A stretch of DNA of 64,000 nucleotides, from assembly GCF_002737755.1 (NCBI RefSeq), contig NZ_PEGH01000019.1:186001-250000 (forward strand). Direction: 5' to 3'. This document shows positions 26,075 through 34,669 of this stretch, piece after piece (the first letter of the stretch is position 1; the number at the start of each line of letters is the position of its first letter). Position numbers and translations under genes: made by a program. Origin of the DNA: Caulobacter sp. BP25. Its GTDB lineage: Bacteria; Pseudomonadota; Alphaproteobacteria; Caulobacterales; Caulobacteraceae. The notes under the pieces were generated by a model. The model saw only the letters and a list, made by a program, of their open reading frames with translations. It was not told the DNA's origin and did not search any database.

Positions 26075-26683
26075 TCAGTCGGCGACCTTGGCGTAGGCTC
26101 GGATGAAGGTGTCGGCGGCGGCCTCGGCCGCGATCGACAGGCTTTCCTCGTCAACGCTTTTCGCCGACCCTTCCAGCAAGCGTTGAATCGGGCCGGCCTC
26201 GCACAGAGCGTGCAACTGGTTGACGGCCGTCCAAGGGTCGACGCGGCGCATGCGCCCCTCGTCCATCGCCCGCTCGAAGTCCTCGGCCATCCGAGCCCAT
26301 CCGCGCTTGGGTCCGTTCTCGTAGAACAGGCGTCCCAGGTCAGACTTCGCGCCCTCGGCATAGACGATCCGCCGGAACGCTATGACTTCATCGCTGCTGA
26401 TGAACCGCACGAAGGTCTGCGCGAACCGCCGCACCGCCTCGGCAAGATTCTCGCCGCCATGGAAGGCCTCGAACATGGGCTCGACCTGCGCGGCGCCTTT
26501 CTCAAGCATCATCGCGACAAACAGCTCCTCCTTGGAGGCGAAGTAGCTGTAGAGCGTCTGCTTGGATCCGCCCACGCGCGCGGAAACCTCCGCCATGCTG
26601 GTCGCGACATAGCCGCGCTCCAGGAACACGCTCTTGGCGGCTTCCAGGATCGCGCGCCGCTTCTCTTCGCTCTTAACCCGCAT
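26075..26683 (-). CDS. TetR-family transcriptional regulator
   Basis: The 202-residue protein has a TetR DNA-binding domain at residues 5-55 (TSMAEVSARVGGSKQTLYSYFA) and a C-terminal domain with RFISSDEVIAFRRIVYAEG, which resembles the AefR-like group. The start MRVKSEEKRR at 26683 was chosen on homology; the upstream in-frame extension is not family-like. A dyad at 26762-26778 lies in the spacer to the divergent DUF3429 gene. It may control that gene and itself. Confidence 0.88.
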   Translation of the reverse strand: MRVKSEEKRRAILEAAKSVFLERGYVATSMAEVSARVGGSKQTLYSYFASKEELFVAMMLEKGAAQVEPMFEAFHGGENLAEAVRRFAQTFVRFISSDEVIAFRRIVYAEGAKSDLGRLFYENGPKRGWARMAEDFERAMDEGRMRRVDPWTAVNQLHALCEAGPIQRLLEGSAKSVDEESLSIAAEAAADTFIRAYAKVAD

Positions 26684-26761
26684 GGCCAGCGGCCTCACAA
26701 ACTCTTTTCTAGACCAAGCCGTACACTTCAGCCCAGAAGGCGTCATCGTCGAATATAGCGC

Positions 26762-26778
26762 AACCGTCCTGTACGGTT
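26762..26778. promoter_or_regulatory. Candidate operator AACCGT-N5-ACGGTT
   Basis: AACCGT and ACGGTT flank CCTGT, 79 bases upstream of the TetR start. A related half-site, GCCGTACA, occurs nearer the regulator (about 26722-26729). CCGTAC-type dyads are common for this TetR group, so control by the adjacent TetR protein is plausible. Confidence 0.5.
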
Positions 26779-26896
26779 TGAAAAAGGATCGACGCACAGG
26801 CTTCAGCCCCACGGCGCGGCGTCATCCGATCGCGTGAACCGTCCGTATCCCTTCTCTGAGCCCTTGGCGGGCGCTCGATCAGAGGAGCGGGAAATC

Positions 26897-27373
26897 ATGT
26901 CGCGCGTGGAAGGAGTCGGCCAAGAGCGGTCCCAGGCTCAATTGATGACAGCGCTCGGGGCGCTGGGCTTGATCCCCTTCCTGGCGCCGCCGGTTCTGCG
27001 GATCGACTGGTTCGAGCCTATCCTAGCCTGGAGCAGCCTTCAGATCATCTATGGCGCGGCCATCCTGTCCTTCCTGGGCGGCGTGCGGGCGGCGCAGGCG
27101 GTGTTCAGCGACGATTGTCGCGCGGACACGCTGATCCTGGCCATGGCGCCGCCGCTGGTCGGCTGGGTCCTCGCCGCGATCGGCGTCATGGGACAGACCG
27201 AACCACGCCTGGCTGCCGACGCCCTTCTGGGCATGGCCGCCGCCCTGGCCGCCCAGGGCGTCTGGGACGTCACCTCCAGCGCTCTCCCAGAATGGTATCG
27301 ACAGCTGCGGCTGCCGCTTACGGCCATGGCTTGTATCGGCCTGGTGATCGGCGCGGCCGTGGTGGGCGGCTGA
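26897..27373 (+). CDS. DUF3429 family membrane protein
   Basis: The 158-residue protein has about five hydrophobic segments and the motif IIYGAAILSFLGGVRAAQAV seen in DUF3429 proteins. It is an inner-membrane protein with no assigned function. The ATG at 26897 follows AGAGGAG; a GTG at 26834 would give a longer product without a good ribosome-binding site. The next gene, an SDR, starts two bases after its stop, so they are co-transcribed. Confidence 0.8.
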   Translation: MSRVEGVGQERSQAQLMTALGALGLIPFLAPPVLRIDWFEPILAWSSLQIIYGAAILSFLGGVRAAQAVFSDDCRADTLILAMAPPLVGWVLAAIGVMGQTEPRLAADALLGMAAALAAQGVWDVTSSALPEWYRQLRLPLTAMACIGLVIGAAVVGG

Positions 27374-27374
27374 G

Positions 27375-28115
27375 ATGGCCTTGGACGACACGCGCGCCCC
27401 ACGACTGGCAGTCGTGATTGGCGCGGGCGGCGGCCTGGGCCGCGCCTTCGTGAAGGAACTGCGAAGCGAGCCCGGCTGGACCAAGGTGGTCGGCGTCGGC
27501 CGACGACGACCGGACGATTGGCCAGAAGACCCTCGCCTGCCGTTCCTGGTCGCCAACCTGCTAGACGAGGACGCCCTGGCGGATCTGGCGAGCGCGCTGT
27601 CGGCACTGGGCTCGCCCGGCCTGATCCTGATCGCGACCGGCCTTCTGCATGAGCCTGGCCTGATGCCCGAGAAGGCGATGAAGACGGTGACGGCCGCCAG
27701 TCTCTCGCGACTGTTCGAGGTCAACGCGGTGCTGCCAGCGCTAATCTGCAAACACCTGGCGCCGCTACTGCCCCGAGACGAACGCAGCGTGATCGCCGCG
27801 CTCTCGGCCCGCGTGGGCAGCATTGGAGACAACCGGCTGGGCGGCTGGCACGCCTATCGCGCCAGCAAGGCGGCCCTGAACATGCTGATCCGGTGTCAGG
27901 CCATCGAGCTGGCGCGCGAACGCCCGTTGGCCATCTGCGCCGTCCTGCATCCTGGAACCGTGGATACGCCGCTTAGCGCGCCGTTCGCGCGGGCCAGCCG
28001 TTCGGTCGAGCCGCCGCAGACCGCGGCCGCGCGCCTGCTGAAGGTCATCCACCAGCTCGAACCCGCCGACAGCGGCGATTTCTTCGACTACGATGGGGCT
28101 CCCATCCCCTGGTGA
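27375..28115 (+). CDS. SDR-family oxidoreductase
   Basis: The 246-residue enzyme has the SDR fold markers GAGGGLGRAF near residues 17-26, an NAG-like position in VNAVLPALI, a serine in ALSARVGS and the catalytic pair Y161 and K165 in YRASK. It resembles the C-factor-like SDR group, whose substrates are generally unknown. It directly follows the DUF3429 gene. Confidence 0.88.
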   Translation: MALDDTRAPRLAVVIGAGGGLGRAFVKELRSEPGWTKVVGVGRRRPDDWPEDPRLPFLVANLLDEDALADLASALSALGSPGLILIATGLLHEPGLMPEKAMKTVTAASLSRLFEVNAVLPALICKHLAPLLPRDERSVIAALSARVGSIGDNRLGGWHAYRASKAALNMLIRCQAIELARERPLAICAVLHPGTVDTPLSAPFARASRSVEPPQTAAARLLKVIHQLEPADSGDFFDYDGAPIPW

Positions 28116-28194
28116 TCGCACCTCCGTAGCCGCCCGCGCTGCGCGCTCCCGCCACGATCTGCTACCGCTGCGACGATCACGGAAGGAGCCCACC

Positions 28195-29211
28195 ATGCGC
28201 GTGGCGATGTTCTCGGCCAAGGCCTACGACCGGCGTTTCTTCGACGCCGCAAACGCCACATTCGGTCATCGCATCGACTACTACGAGGCCCGCCTGGACG
28301 CCTCCTCCGCGCCGCTGGCGGTCGGCTATCCGGCGGTTTGCGTGTTCGTCAACGACCGGCTCGACGCCGCGACGCTGGAGGCCTTGGCGACCGGCGGCAC
28401 GCGGACCGTGGCCCTGCGGTGCGCCGGCTTCAACAATGTCGACCTGGCGGCGGCCGAGCGGCTGGGCGTCACGGTTGTCCGGGTGCCGGCCTATTCGCCC
28501 GAGGCGGTGGCCGAGTTCACCCTGGGCCTGCTGCTGGCGCTGGACCGCAACATCCCGCGCGCCTACGCCCGGGTGCGCGAAAACAACTTCGCGCTCGATG
28601 GTCTGATCGGCCGGAACCTCGCCGGACGCACCGCCGGGGTGGTCGGCACGGGCCGCATCGGGGCGCTGGTGGCGCGGATGCTGCGACTGGGCTTTGGCTG
28701 CGATGTGCTGGCGAGCGACGTCGTGCAAGACCCCGCCCTGGTCGCCGCTGGCGTCCGCTATGTCCCGGTCAAGACGCTGCTGCGCGAGTCCGAGATTATT
28801 TCGCTGCACTGCCCGCTGACGCCGGAGACCCGCCACCTGATCGACGACACCGCAATCGCGGCCGCCAAGCCCGGGTTTCTGATCGTCAACACCAGCCGAG
28901 GCGCACTGATCGACACCACCGCCCTGATCGCGGGGCTGAAGTCACGCCAGGTCGGCGGCGTGGCGCTGGACGTCTATGAGCAGGAAGCGGACCTGTTCTT
29001 CGAAGACCTGTCGAACGAGATCATCCAGGACGACCTCTTCCAGCGCCTGTTGACGTTCCCGAACGTGCTGGTGACCGGACACCAGGCGTTCCTGACCGAA
29101 GAAGCTCTCACGGCGATCGCCGAAACAACGCTGGGCAATCTGGCCGACGTGGAGGCTGGGCGCCCGTCGGCGCACGCGGTGTCCGCGAACGCCGTCAGGC
29201 CAGCGCATTAG
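28195..29211 (+). CDS. ldhA: D-lactate-dehydrogenase-type 2-hydroxyacid dehydrogenase
   Basis: The 338-residue enzyme belongs to the D-isomer-specific 2-hydroxyacid dehydrogenases. The NAD motif is VGTGRIGALVARML, the catalytic Arg lies in NTSRGALID, Glu in the loop near YEQEADLFFED, and His296 in GHQAFLTEEA. The DLFFEDLSNEIIQDD stretch is characteristic of fermentative D-LDH (LdhA), which reduces pyruvate to D-lactate. GGAAGGAG precedes the ATG. It may be transcribed with the upstream SDR gene or from its own promoter in the 79-base gap. Confidence 0.88.
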   Translation: MRVAMFSAKAYDRRFFDAANATFGHRIDYYEARLDASSAPLAVGYPAVCVFVNDRLDAATLEALATGGTRTVALRCAGFNNVDLAAAERLGVTVVRVPAYSPEAVAEFTLGLLLALDRNIPRAYARVRENNFALDGLIGRNLAGRTAGVVGTGRIGALVARMLRLGFGCDVLASDVVQDPALVAAGVRYVPVKTLLRESEIISLHCPLTPETRHLIDDTAIAAAKPGFLIVNTSRGALIDTTALIAGLKSRQVGGVALDVYEQEADLFFEDLSNEIIQDDLFQRLLTFPNVLVTGHQAFLTEEALTAIAETTLGNLADVEAGRPSAHAVSANAVRPAH

Positions 29212-29222
29212 GCCTTGAGGCC

Positions 29223-29558
29223 TCAGTCAGCCTTGTCCTGCAAAGACACGCGCAGGCGGGCGGCGACGTCGCCCAGGGTGATGGCGTTCAGAGCGTCGTT
29301 GACCTCGAGACGACCGGTGTGATGGCTCTCGTGAAGGACGCGGCCGGTGAAATCGGTGATGGCGGTGATGTGCTGAGCCAGCATGTCGACCATGTGCAGT
29401 TCGTGCATGACCGCCAAGCGGTGCTCTGCTGGAACGACCTCAAGTATCTTGCCAAGCGCCACGTCCAGATGTCCGCACGCCACCGCCGCGATCGACATCT
29501 CCGCCGAGATCGCTTCCAGCACCGTCTCAACGCCCACCGGCGCCAAAGTCTCAGACAT
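29223..29558 (-). CDS. Small all-helical protein with a CheZ-like DxxxQ motif
   Basis: This 111-residue protein matches no family I can name. It is predicted to be helical, and the central helix ELHMVDMLAQHITAITDF contains D-x3-Q. The same spacing forms the active site of CheZ-type phosphatases of CheY-P. The similarity is short and may be chance. It is convergent with ldhA (12-base gap). Confidence 0.65.
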   Translation of the reverse strand: MSETLAPVGVETVLEAISAEMSIAAVACGHLDVALGKILEVVPAEHRLAVMHELHMVDMLAQHITAITDFTGRVLHESHHTGRLEVNDALNAITLGDVAARLRVSLQDKAD

Positions 29559-29629
29559 CCCTAACCCCCTATTTTGAAGGCCGCAAAACAGCACACGCCC
29601 CCCGATAGGGGCAAGACCTAGGTGTGTGC

Positions 29630-29663
29630 GGCCAATGATCGCGCCAAAGCGAGGTCATTGGCC
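29630..29663. repeat. Inverted repeat between the helical protein gene and the GST gene
   Basis: GGCCAATGA (29630-29638) and TCATTGGCC (29655-29663) are perfect 9-base arms with a 16-base loop. It is downstream of the GST gene and upstream of the small helical protein gene, so it may terminate the first or regulate the second. Confidence 0.5.
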
Positions 29664-29754
29664 GTCAACAACGTCAGATCGAGGCAAGTTGCAACCACTG
29701 ATCGCAACATGAAGAGGGTTCACCTAGACTTCGGCCGGAGATTTCCCCGGTCCT

Positions 29755-30483
29755 TTAAGCCGCCTGACGCAGTCCCCAGGGGTGGGCGGGGTAGAACTGG
29801 CTCATCATGCGGCCGACATAGGCCACAAGGCGCGGATAGCTTTCCGCCTCGCGCCGTAAGGGCGAGTCGAAGAACGGCGTCATGATCGCCGCCAGCATCG
29901 CGAAGCCCGCGGCGTCCACGCCGACCGGATGCGTGTCCCGCATCAGATAGGTCTTGTCCTCAAGCAACTCGTCCAGCGAACGCAACGAGAGGCTGCCCAA
30001 CCAGGCGACCTCCTCGCGCAGGTGACGACCAACGCCGACGGCCCGCACATTGGCCGTCACCGCTTCCAGCAGACCCTTGCGAAGCGCCTCGCGCAAAGGT
30101 TCCGGCGCCTGGTCGAACCATCGCGCCGGGCCCTTGGCGAAGTTGGCCGGCTCTAAGAAGCGGAAATAGCTGGAAACCCAGCCCAGCTGGTTCTCGATCA
30201 TCCGTTCGATGGCCCAGGCCTGGGCCCGCTCCTTGCCAGACAGGCCGATGTCGAGATCAATATCGTACTTCTGCTCGATGTGAGCGCGGATGAAGGTGGA
30301 GTCGCCGATGGCCTGGGCGGCGTCTTCGATCCAGGGCAGCTGGCCTTTGGGGGCGGTCTCGCGGCTGCCGACCGTCTTGCGATAGTCAAGAGCGGCCATC
30401 ATCAGCTGGACCTCGGTCTTGGTCACATACGGGCTGATCTCGGGCAGCCCAAACCCGGCTCCGGCGGCGAACAGCGTGATCAT
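29755..30483 (-). CDS. Glutathione S-transferase family protein
   Basis: The 242-residue protein has a thioredoxin-like N-terminal domain (LFAAGAGFGLPEISPYVTK, then GQLPWIED as the cis-Pro segment) and a helical C-terminal domain ending with YPRLVAYVGRMMSQFYP. It resembles the metaxin/FAXC-like group more than classical detoxifying GSTs. AGAGG lies before the ATG. It is divergent from a WYL-domain regulator, with a 24-base palindrome between the starts. Confidence 0.82.
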   Translation of the reverse strand: MITLFAAGAGFGLPEISPYVTKTEVQLMMAALDYRKTVGSRETAPKGQLPWIEDAAQAIGDSTFIRAHIEQKYDIDLDIGLSGKERAQAWAIERMIENQLGWVSSYFRFLEPANFAKGPARWFDQAPEPLREALRKGLLEAVTANVRAVGVGRHLREEVAWLGSLSLRSLDELLEDKTYLMRDTHPVGVDAAGFAMLAAIMTPFFDSPLRREAESYPRLVAYVGRMMSQFYPAHPWGLRQAA

Positions 30484-30531
30484 GGTCCCTCTCCGATCCC
30501 GAATGTCGTGATGGAGCTTGCTACCGCCACC

Positions 30532-30555
30532 CTACTGCCAGCATGCTGTCAGTAG
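30532..30555. promoter_or_regulatory. 24-base near-perfect palindrome, likely WYL-regulator operator
   Basis: CTACTG, one variable base, CAGCATGCTG, one variable base and CAGTAG make a palindrome with only one mismatched pair. It lies between the divergent GST (49 bases from its start) and the regulator (21 bases from its start). Confidence 0.75.
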
Positions 30556-30575
30556 CGATCGCCGATATGTGAGCC

Positions 30576-31295
30576 ATGAGACGCGCCGAACGCCTTTTCC
30601 AGATCATCCAGATCCTGCGCCGCAGCCGCGCGCCGGTGACCGCCGACGCCATCGCCGCCGAGCTGGAGACCTCCAAGCGCAGCGTCTATCGCGACATCGC
30701 CGCCCTGGTTGGCCAGCGGGCGCCGATCCGCGGCGAGGCCGGCGTGGGCTATGTGCTCGAAGCCGGCTTCGACATGCCGCCCCTGATGCTGACGCCCGAC
30801 GAGATCGAGGCTGCGGTGCTGGGCGCGCAGTGGGTGGCCGGACGCGGCGACCCGGTGCTGGCCAAGGCGGCCAAGGACCTGATCAGCAAGATCGCCTCGG
30901 CCGTGCCGGACCGCCTTCGCCCCTATGTGCTGGAGCCGGCGACCGGCGCCGCACCGGCCTGGAAGCCGCAGACTGACCGCATCGACGTCGCTCAGGTCCG
31001 CGCCTGGATTCACGCGGGTCGCAAGATCCGCCTCGACTACAGCGACGAGGCCGGCGCGGTCAGCAACCGGGTCATCTGGCCCGTCACGGTCGGCTATCGC
31101 GAGACCATCCGGATGATCATCGCCTGGTGCGAACTGCGCGAGGCGTTCCGCACCTTCCGCACCGACCGCGTGGTCGGCGCCGCGTTCCTGGACGAGCGGC
31201 ACGGCAAGCGCCCGGCGGTGCTGCGCGCCGAGTGGATCAAGTTCCGCGACGCCGAGATCGCCGCCTGGAACGCCCGCAAACGGGAAGCCTGCTGA
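30576..31295 (+). CDS. YafY-type HTH and WYL-domain transcriptional regulator
   Basis: The 239-residue protein starts with a DeoR-like winged helix-turn-helix (VTADAIAAELETSKRSVYRD, residues 21-40) followed by a WYL domain from about residue 130, which includes KIRLDYSDEAGAVSNRVIWP. WYL proteins sense small ligands and control adjacent genes. A 24-base palindrome directly upstream, shared with the divergent GST gene, is the likely binding site. Confidence 0.88.
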   Translation: MRRAERLFQIIQILRRSRAPVTADAIAAELETSKRSVYRDIAALVGQRAPIRGEAGVGYVLEAGFDMPPLMLTPDEIEAAVLGAQWVAGRGDPVLAKAAKDLISKIASAVPDRLRPYVLEPATGAAPAWKPQTDRIDVAQVRAWIHAGRKIRLDYSDEAGAVSNRVIWPVTVGYRETIRMIIAWCELREAFRTFRTDRVVGAAFLDERHGKRPAVLRAEWIKFRDAEIAAWNARKREAC

Positions 31296-31299
31296 CGCC

Positions 31300-32283
31300 T
31301 TAAATCCCGTGCCGCTTGGCGAAGGCCTCGAACAGGCTGGGCCAGGCCGCGACCGGCTTGTCGGGCGTGAACCGCAGGCCAAAGCCGTGGCCGCCCTCCT
31401 CGAAGACATGCAACTCGGTCGGGACCGCCTTGGCCTTCAGCGCCGAGAACATGACCAGGGCGTTCTCGACCGGCACGGTCTTGTCGTCAGCCGCATGCAG
31501 CAAGAACACCGGCGAAAGGCCTTCGCGCACCTGCTTCTCGGGCGAAAGCGCCAACGCGCGCTCGGGCGAGGCGTCGCGCGTCAGCAACTGCTTGCGCGAC
31601 CCAGCATGGGCGATCGAAGGGTCCAGGCTGATGACGGGATAGACCAGGGCCGACAAGCTCGGCTTGGCCGGCATTTGATCGACCGCGTCGATCGGATCGT
31701 AGGTCGGCGCGTCGAACCGGACCGTCAGGTTAGCCGCCAGGTGACCGCCAGCCGAGAAGCCCATGATCGCGACCCGATCGGGCGAGAAGCCCATGGCCGA
31801 GGCCTTCGAACGGATCAGGCGGATCGCGCGCTGGGCGTCCTGCAGCGGCGCGTCGCCGCCCGCCGTCCAGCCATCGCCCGGCATCCGGTAGAACAGGACA
31901 AAGCAGGTGTAGCCGCTCTCGTTTAGCCGGCGAGCGGTCTCGTAGCCTTCCTTGTCCAGCACGACGCGCTCGTAGCCGCCGCCGGGGATCAGCATCACCG
32001 CCGCGCCGTTCGGCGTCTTGGGCCGGAACACAGCGAGCGTCGGCTTGCGAGTGTGGACCTGGGCGCGGTCGCGCGGGCCGCCGGGCGTGGTGCGATCGAC
32101 GATTTGCTCCTCGACCGTGACGCCCTCCCCGCCCGGCGCGCCGTTCGGCCAGAGGGTGATGATCTCGGTGGGATCGGCCAGCGCCGCCTTGGAGGGTTGC
32201 ACAGCCGCCTCCGCCCTTTGCGTCGCTAGGGATCCCAGGACGCCGGTGACAAAGGCCGCAAGGGCGCCGCGACGGTTTAGCAT
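31300..32283 (-). CDS. Alpha/beta hydrolase, acetyl-xylan-esterase-like, secreted
   Basis: The 327-residue protein has a signal-like N-terminus (MLNRRGALAAFVTGVLGSLA) ending about ATQRAEA. The hydrolase core has the oxyanion motif IPGGGY, the nucleophile GFSAGG, the aspartate in AADDKTVP and histidine in EGGHGFGL. This pattern fits BD-FAE/acetyl-xylan esterases that deacetylate plant polysaccharides. A perfect LacI-type palindrome lies upstream (32347-32360), suggesting sugar-responsive control. Confidence 0.85.
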   Translation of the reverse strand: MLNRRGALAAFVTGVLGSLATQRAEAAVQPSKAALADPTEIITLWPNGAPGGEGVTVEEQIVDRTTPGGPRDRAQVHTRKPTLAVFRPKTPNGAAVMLIPGGGYERVVLDKEGYETARRLNESGYTCFVLFYRMPGDGWTAGGDAPLQDAQRAIRLIRSKASAMGFSPDRVAIMGFSAGGHLAANLTVRFDAPTYDPIDAVDQMPAKPSLSALVYPVISLDPSIAHAGSRKQLLTRDASPERALALSPEKQVREGLSPVFLLHAADDKTVPVENALVMFSALKAKAVPTELHVFEEGGHGFGLRFTPDKPVAAWPSLFEAFAKRHGI

Positions 32284-32346
32284 GGGATCGAAAAGCCTTC
32301 TGACGGGATGTTGTGGACGGGACCCTAAAGCGGCTTTCGCCGATTT

Positions 32347-32360
32347 GGAAACCGGTTTCC
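32347..32360. promoter_or_regulatory. Perfect LacI-type palindrome GGAAACCGGTTTCC
   Basis: This 14-base perfect palindrome with a central CG pair matches the general form of LacI-family operators. It lies 64 bases upstream of the esterase start. The candidate regulator is encoded at 34670. Confidence 0.65.
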
Positions 32361-32367
32361 GCGATCG

Positions 32368-33174
32368 CTAGATCGACGCGAACCGCAGGTGGTGCAGCAC
32401 GATCCCGCTGGTCGTGGCGACATTCAGCGAGTCAAAACCGTTGGCCATCGGTATCCCGACAGTCCGGGCGCGCGCCATAAGCTCGGGCGACAGACCAGGT
32501 CCCTCCGCGCCCAGCAAGACGGCGGTGCGGGGCGCGGGCTTGAGCTGTGCCAGGATTTCGGACGCAGACGGACTGAGCGCCAGGGCCTCGAAGCCCGTGC
32601 GCGCCAGCAGGTCAGCGATGTCCTCATCTCGGCCCAGCCGCGCGGTCGGGACTGACAGAGCCGCGCCCACCGAGACCCGGATCGCTTTGCGATACAGCGG
32701 ATCGCAGCAGTCGGCGTCCAGGATGACCGCGTCCGCCCCGAAGGCGGCGGCGTTGCGATAGATGCCGCCGATATTGTCGTGATTGGCGATCCCGCAAAGC
32801 ACCAGAACCACCGCCCGCGCGGGCAGGCCCGTCAATAGATCGGCGGCCGCGACAGGCTCGGGCTTGCGCCCCACCGCCAGCACGCCGCGATGCAGGTGGA
32901 AGCCGGCTATGGCGTCCAGCACGGCCTGGTCGGCGAGATGGACCGGGACATCCTCCGGCAAGCCGGCGAAGACGTCCTCCAGCTTGTCTCGCCGCTTGGG
33001 GTCGATCAGCAGCGAGACGACCCGCTGGGGCGCATCCCGGACGAAGGCCCGCAGAACCGTCTCGCCCTCGGCGATGAACAGGCCATCTCGCCCGACCAGG
33101 TCGCGCTCCTTGATAGACCGGAACGGAGCGACGGCGGGATCGTCGGGATCGGTGACGACGCGGAACTGCGGCAA
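32368..33174 (-). CDS. TrmH/SpoU-family RNA 2'-O-methyltransferase
   Basis: The 268-residue protein has the SPOUT motifs: NHDNIGGIYRNAAAFG (motif 1 with catalytic Arg), LLGAEGPGLS (motif 2) and SLNVATTSGI (motif 3), which form the knotted SAM site. An N-terminal substrate-binding domain precedes them. It would methylate a ribose in tRNA or rRNA. Translation seems to start at the TTG at 33174, with AGAGG about six bases upstream. It follows the MFS gene with a 19-base gap and may share its transcript. Confidence 0.87.
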   Translation of the reverse strand: MPQFRVVTDPDDPAVAPFRSIKERDLVGRDGLFIAEGETVLRAFVRDAPQRVVSLLIDPKRRDKLEDVFAGLPEDVPVHLADQAVLDAIAGFHLHRGVLAVGRKPEPVAAADLLTGLPARAVVLVLCGIANHDNIGGIYRNAAAFGADAVILDADCCDPLYRKAIRVSVGAALSVPTARLGRDEDIADLLARTGFEALALSPSASEILAQLKPAPRTAVLLGAEGPGLSPELMARARTVGIPMANGFDSLNVATTSGIVLHHLRFASI

Positions 33175-33193
33175 GGCGGCCTCTAGCGAAGGA

Positions 33194-34450
33194 TTAGCGC
33201 ACCCCTCGTATCGGCAGGATCGCCAGACCGCCAGCCAGGGCCAACGCCGCCGCCGTGAGGAAGAAGGTCTGGTAGTTCATCTGGGTGGGCCCAAGCGCCC
33301 ATACGGCCAGGGCGGGAGCCAAGGCCTGCGGCAAGGTGTTGGCCAGATTGATGACCCCCAAGTCTTTGCCCGCGTTGCGCTGCGAAGGCAGAACCTGGGT
33401 CACCAGGGCGATGTCCACGGCGTAGAAACACCCAGCGCCGCAGCCCAACACCACATAGGTCACCAGCAACAGCGGCCAGCTGGGCGAGAGCGAGAAGACG
33501 ATCATTGTCGCGGCGATCATCAACGCCGCGCCGAAAGCAAACAGCTTGCGCCGCCGTAGTCGATCCGACAGCACCCCGCCCAGCAGGGCGAACGCCACGT
33601 TCGAAGCCGTCGAGACCGTCGTCAGGATCGCCAATCCTTCTTCAGCCCTATGGCCGGGGAACAGGCGCGGATAGGCCAGCACGTCCTGCAGGAAATAGAG
33701 CATGTAGTTCTGGGTCAGGCACAGCGCGACCAGCACCATGAACCGTCCGGCCCAAGCGAAAGCGAAGTCAGGGTGTTTTCGGGGATTCACCCACAGCCCC
33801 GACAGGAAAGAGGCGAGACGAAACGGCGGCACGCTGCTCTTGGGCAAGGGCGGATCGCGCAGGCTGACCACCAGCGGCAGAAGCCCGATCAGCAGCGCCG
33901 CCGAGATCGCCGCATAGCGCTGCCCCTCGACGACGAGTATTCCGCCGATCAGCACCGCGCCGGCGGCGGTGCCTAGGGGATTCCCCAAGCTTTGAAACGC
34001 GGCCACCAGGCCCTTCTGCCCATCGGGCACGCGATCGGGCATCACCGCCACCAGGGCCGAAAAGCAGAGATTGAAGGTCAGCTGGAACAGGATCATGCCG
34101 CCGATCAGGGCCAGCGGCGTCGTGGCGCGCATGATCGCCAGATAAGCCAGGGAGGCGCCGATCGCGCCGACCACGATCCAAGGTCGCCGGCGCCCGAAAC
34201 GCGAAGTGGTGCGGTCACTGATCGCGCCGGCCAGCAGATTCGCGACACTGGCGACGATCGCGCCATAGAAGGCGACCTGGCTGAGCACCACGGCCTTGCC
34301 CGCTGGATCAATCGCCTCGGCCTTCAATGGCAACAGCACTTGAAGCAGCGGCTGGAACGAGACGAACGCGCCGATCTGCGCCAGCGTATAGGTCGCGATA
34401 AAACTCGCGCGCACCGGCTCCTGGGGCCGCGCCCGATCCTCTGGCCGCAT
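33194..34450 (-). CDS. MFS transporter, sugar or glycoside type
   Basis: The 418-residue protein has 12 predicted membrane helices and the MFS motif A-like loop AGAISDRTTSRFGRRRPW, which is typical of the GPH/SLC45-like carbohydrate carriers. GGGGGAG precedes the start. It is divergent from the LacI-family regulator at 34670, which supports uptake of a sugar or oligosaccharide under LacI control. The substrate cannot be read from sequence. Confidence 0.87.
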   Translation of the reverse strand: MRPEDRARPQEPVRASFIATYTLAQIGAFVSFQPLLQVLLPLKAEAIDPAGKAVVLSQVAFYGAIVASVANLLAGAISDRTTSRFGRRRPWIVVGAIGASLAYLAIMRATTPLALIGGMILFQLTFNLCFSALVAVMPDRVPDGQKGLVAAFQSLGNPLGTAAGAVLIGGILVVEGQRYAAISAALLIGLLPLVVSLRDPPLPKSSVPPFRLASFLSGLWVNPRKHPDFAFAWAGRFMVLVALCLTQNYMLYFLQDVLAYPRLFPGHRAEEGLAILTTVSTASNVAFALLGGVLSDRLRRRKLFAFGAALMIAATMIVFSLSPSWPLLLVTYVVLGCGAGCFYAVDIALVTQVLPSQRNAGKDLGVINLANTLPQALAPALAVWALGPTQMNYQTFFLTAAALALAGGLAILPIRGVR

Positions 34451-34669
34451 ATCAACTCCCCCGGAGCGAGCGATCGGCGTCGCCCGCCCTCATTCTTGAA
34501 CCGGACCCGAGCAGGTCCGCGCGGTCTACGCCGCGTCTTTTCGCACAGTGGCCGCCCGGCCCTTGCCGCACAAGGGGCGCTATACTGTCGTCCAGAGGTT
34601 TCCATCTGGGCCGCGCAGGCTCTAGGCTGCGCGCTCTGGCGTGAGTCTCTCGAGGGGGCGAGGCGAACT
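34451..34669. promoter_or_regulatory. Divergent promoter region of MFS transporter and LacI regulator
   Basis: The 219-base spacer contains CCAGA/TCTGG arms around GGTTTCCA (about 34593-34610). GGTTTCC is also half of the palindrome upstream of the esterase. This may be a half-site for the LacI protein. Confidence 0.4.
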
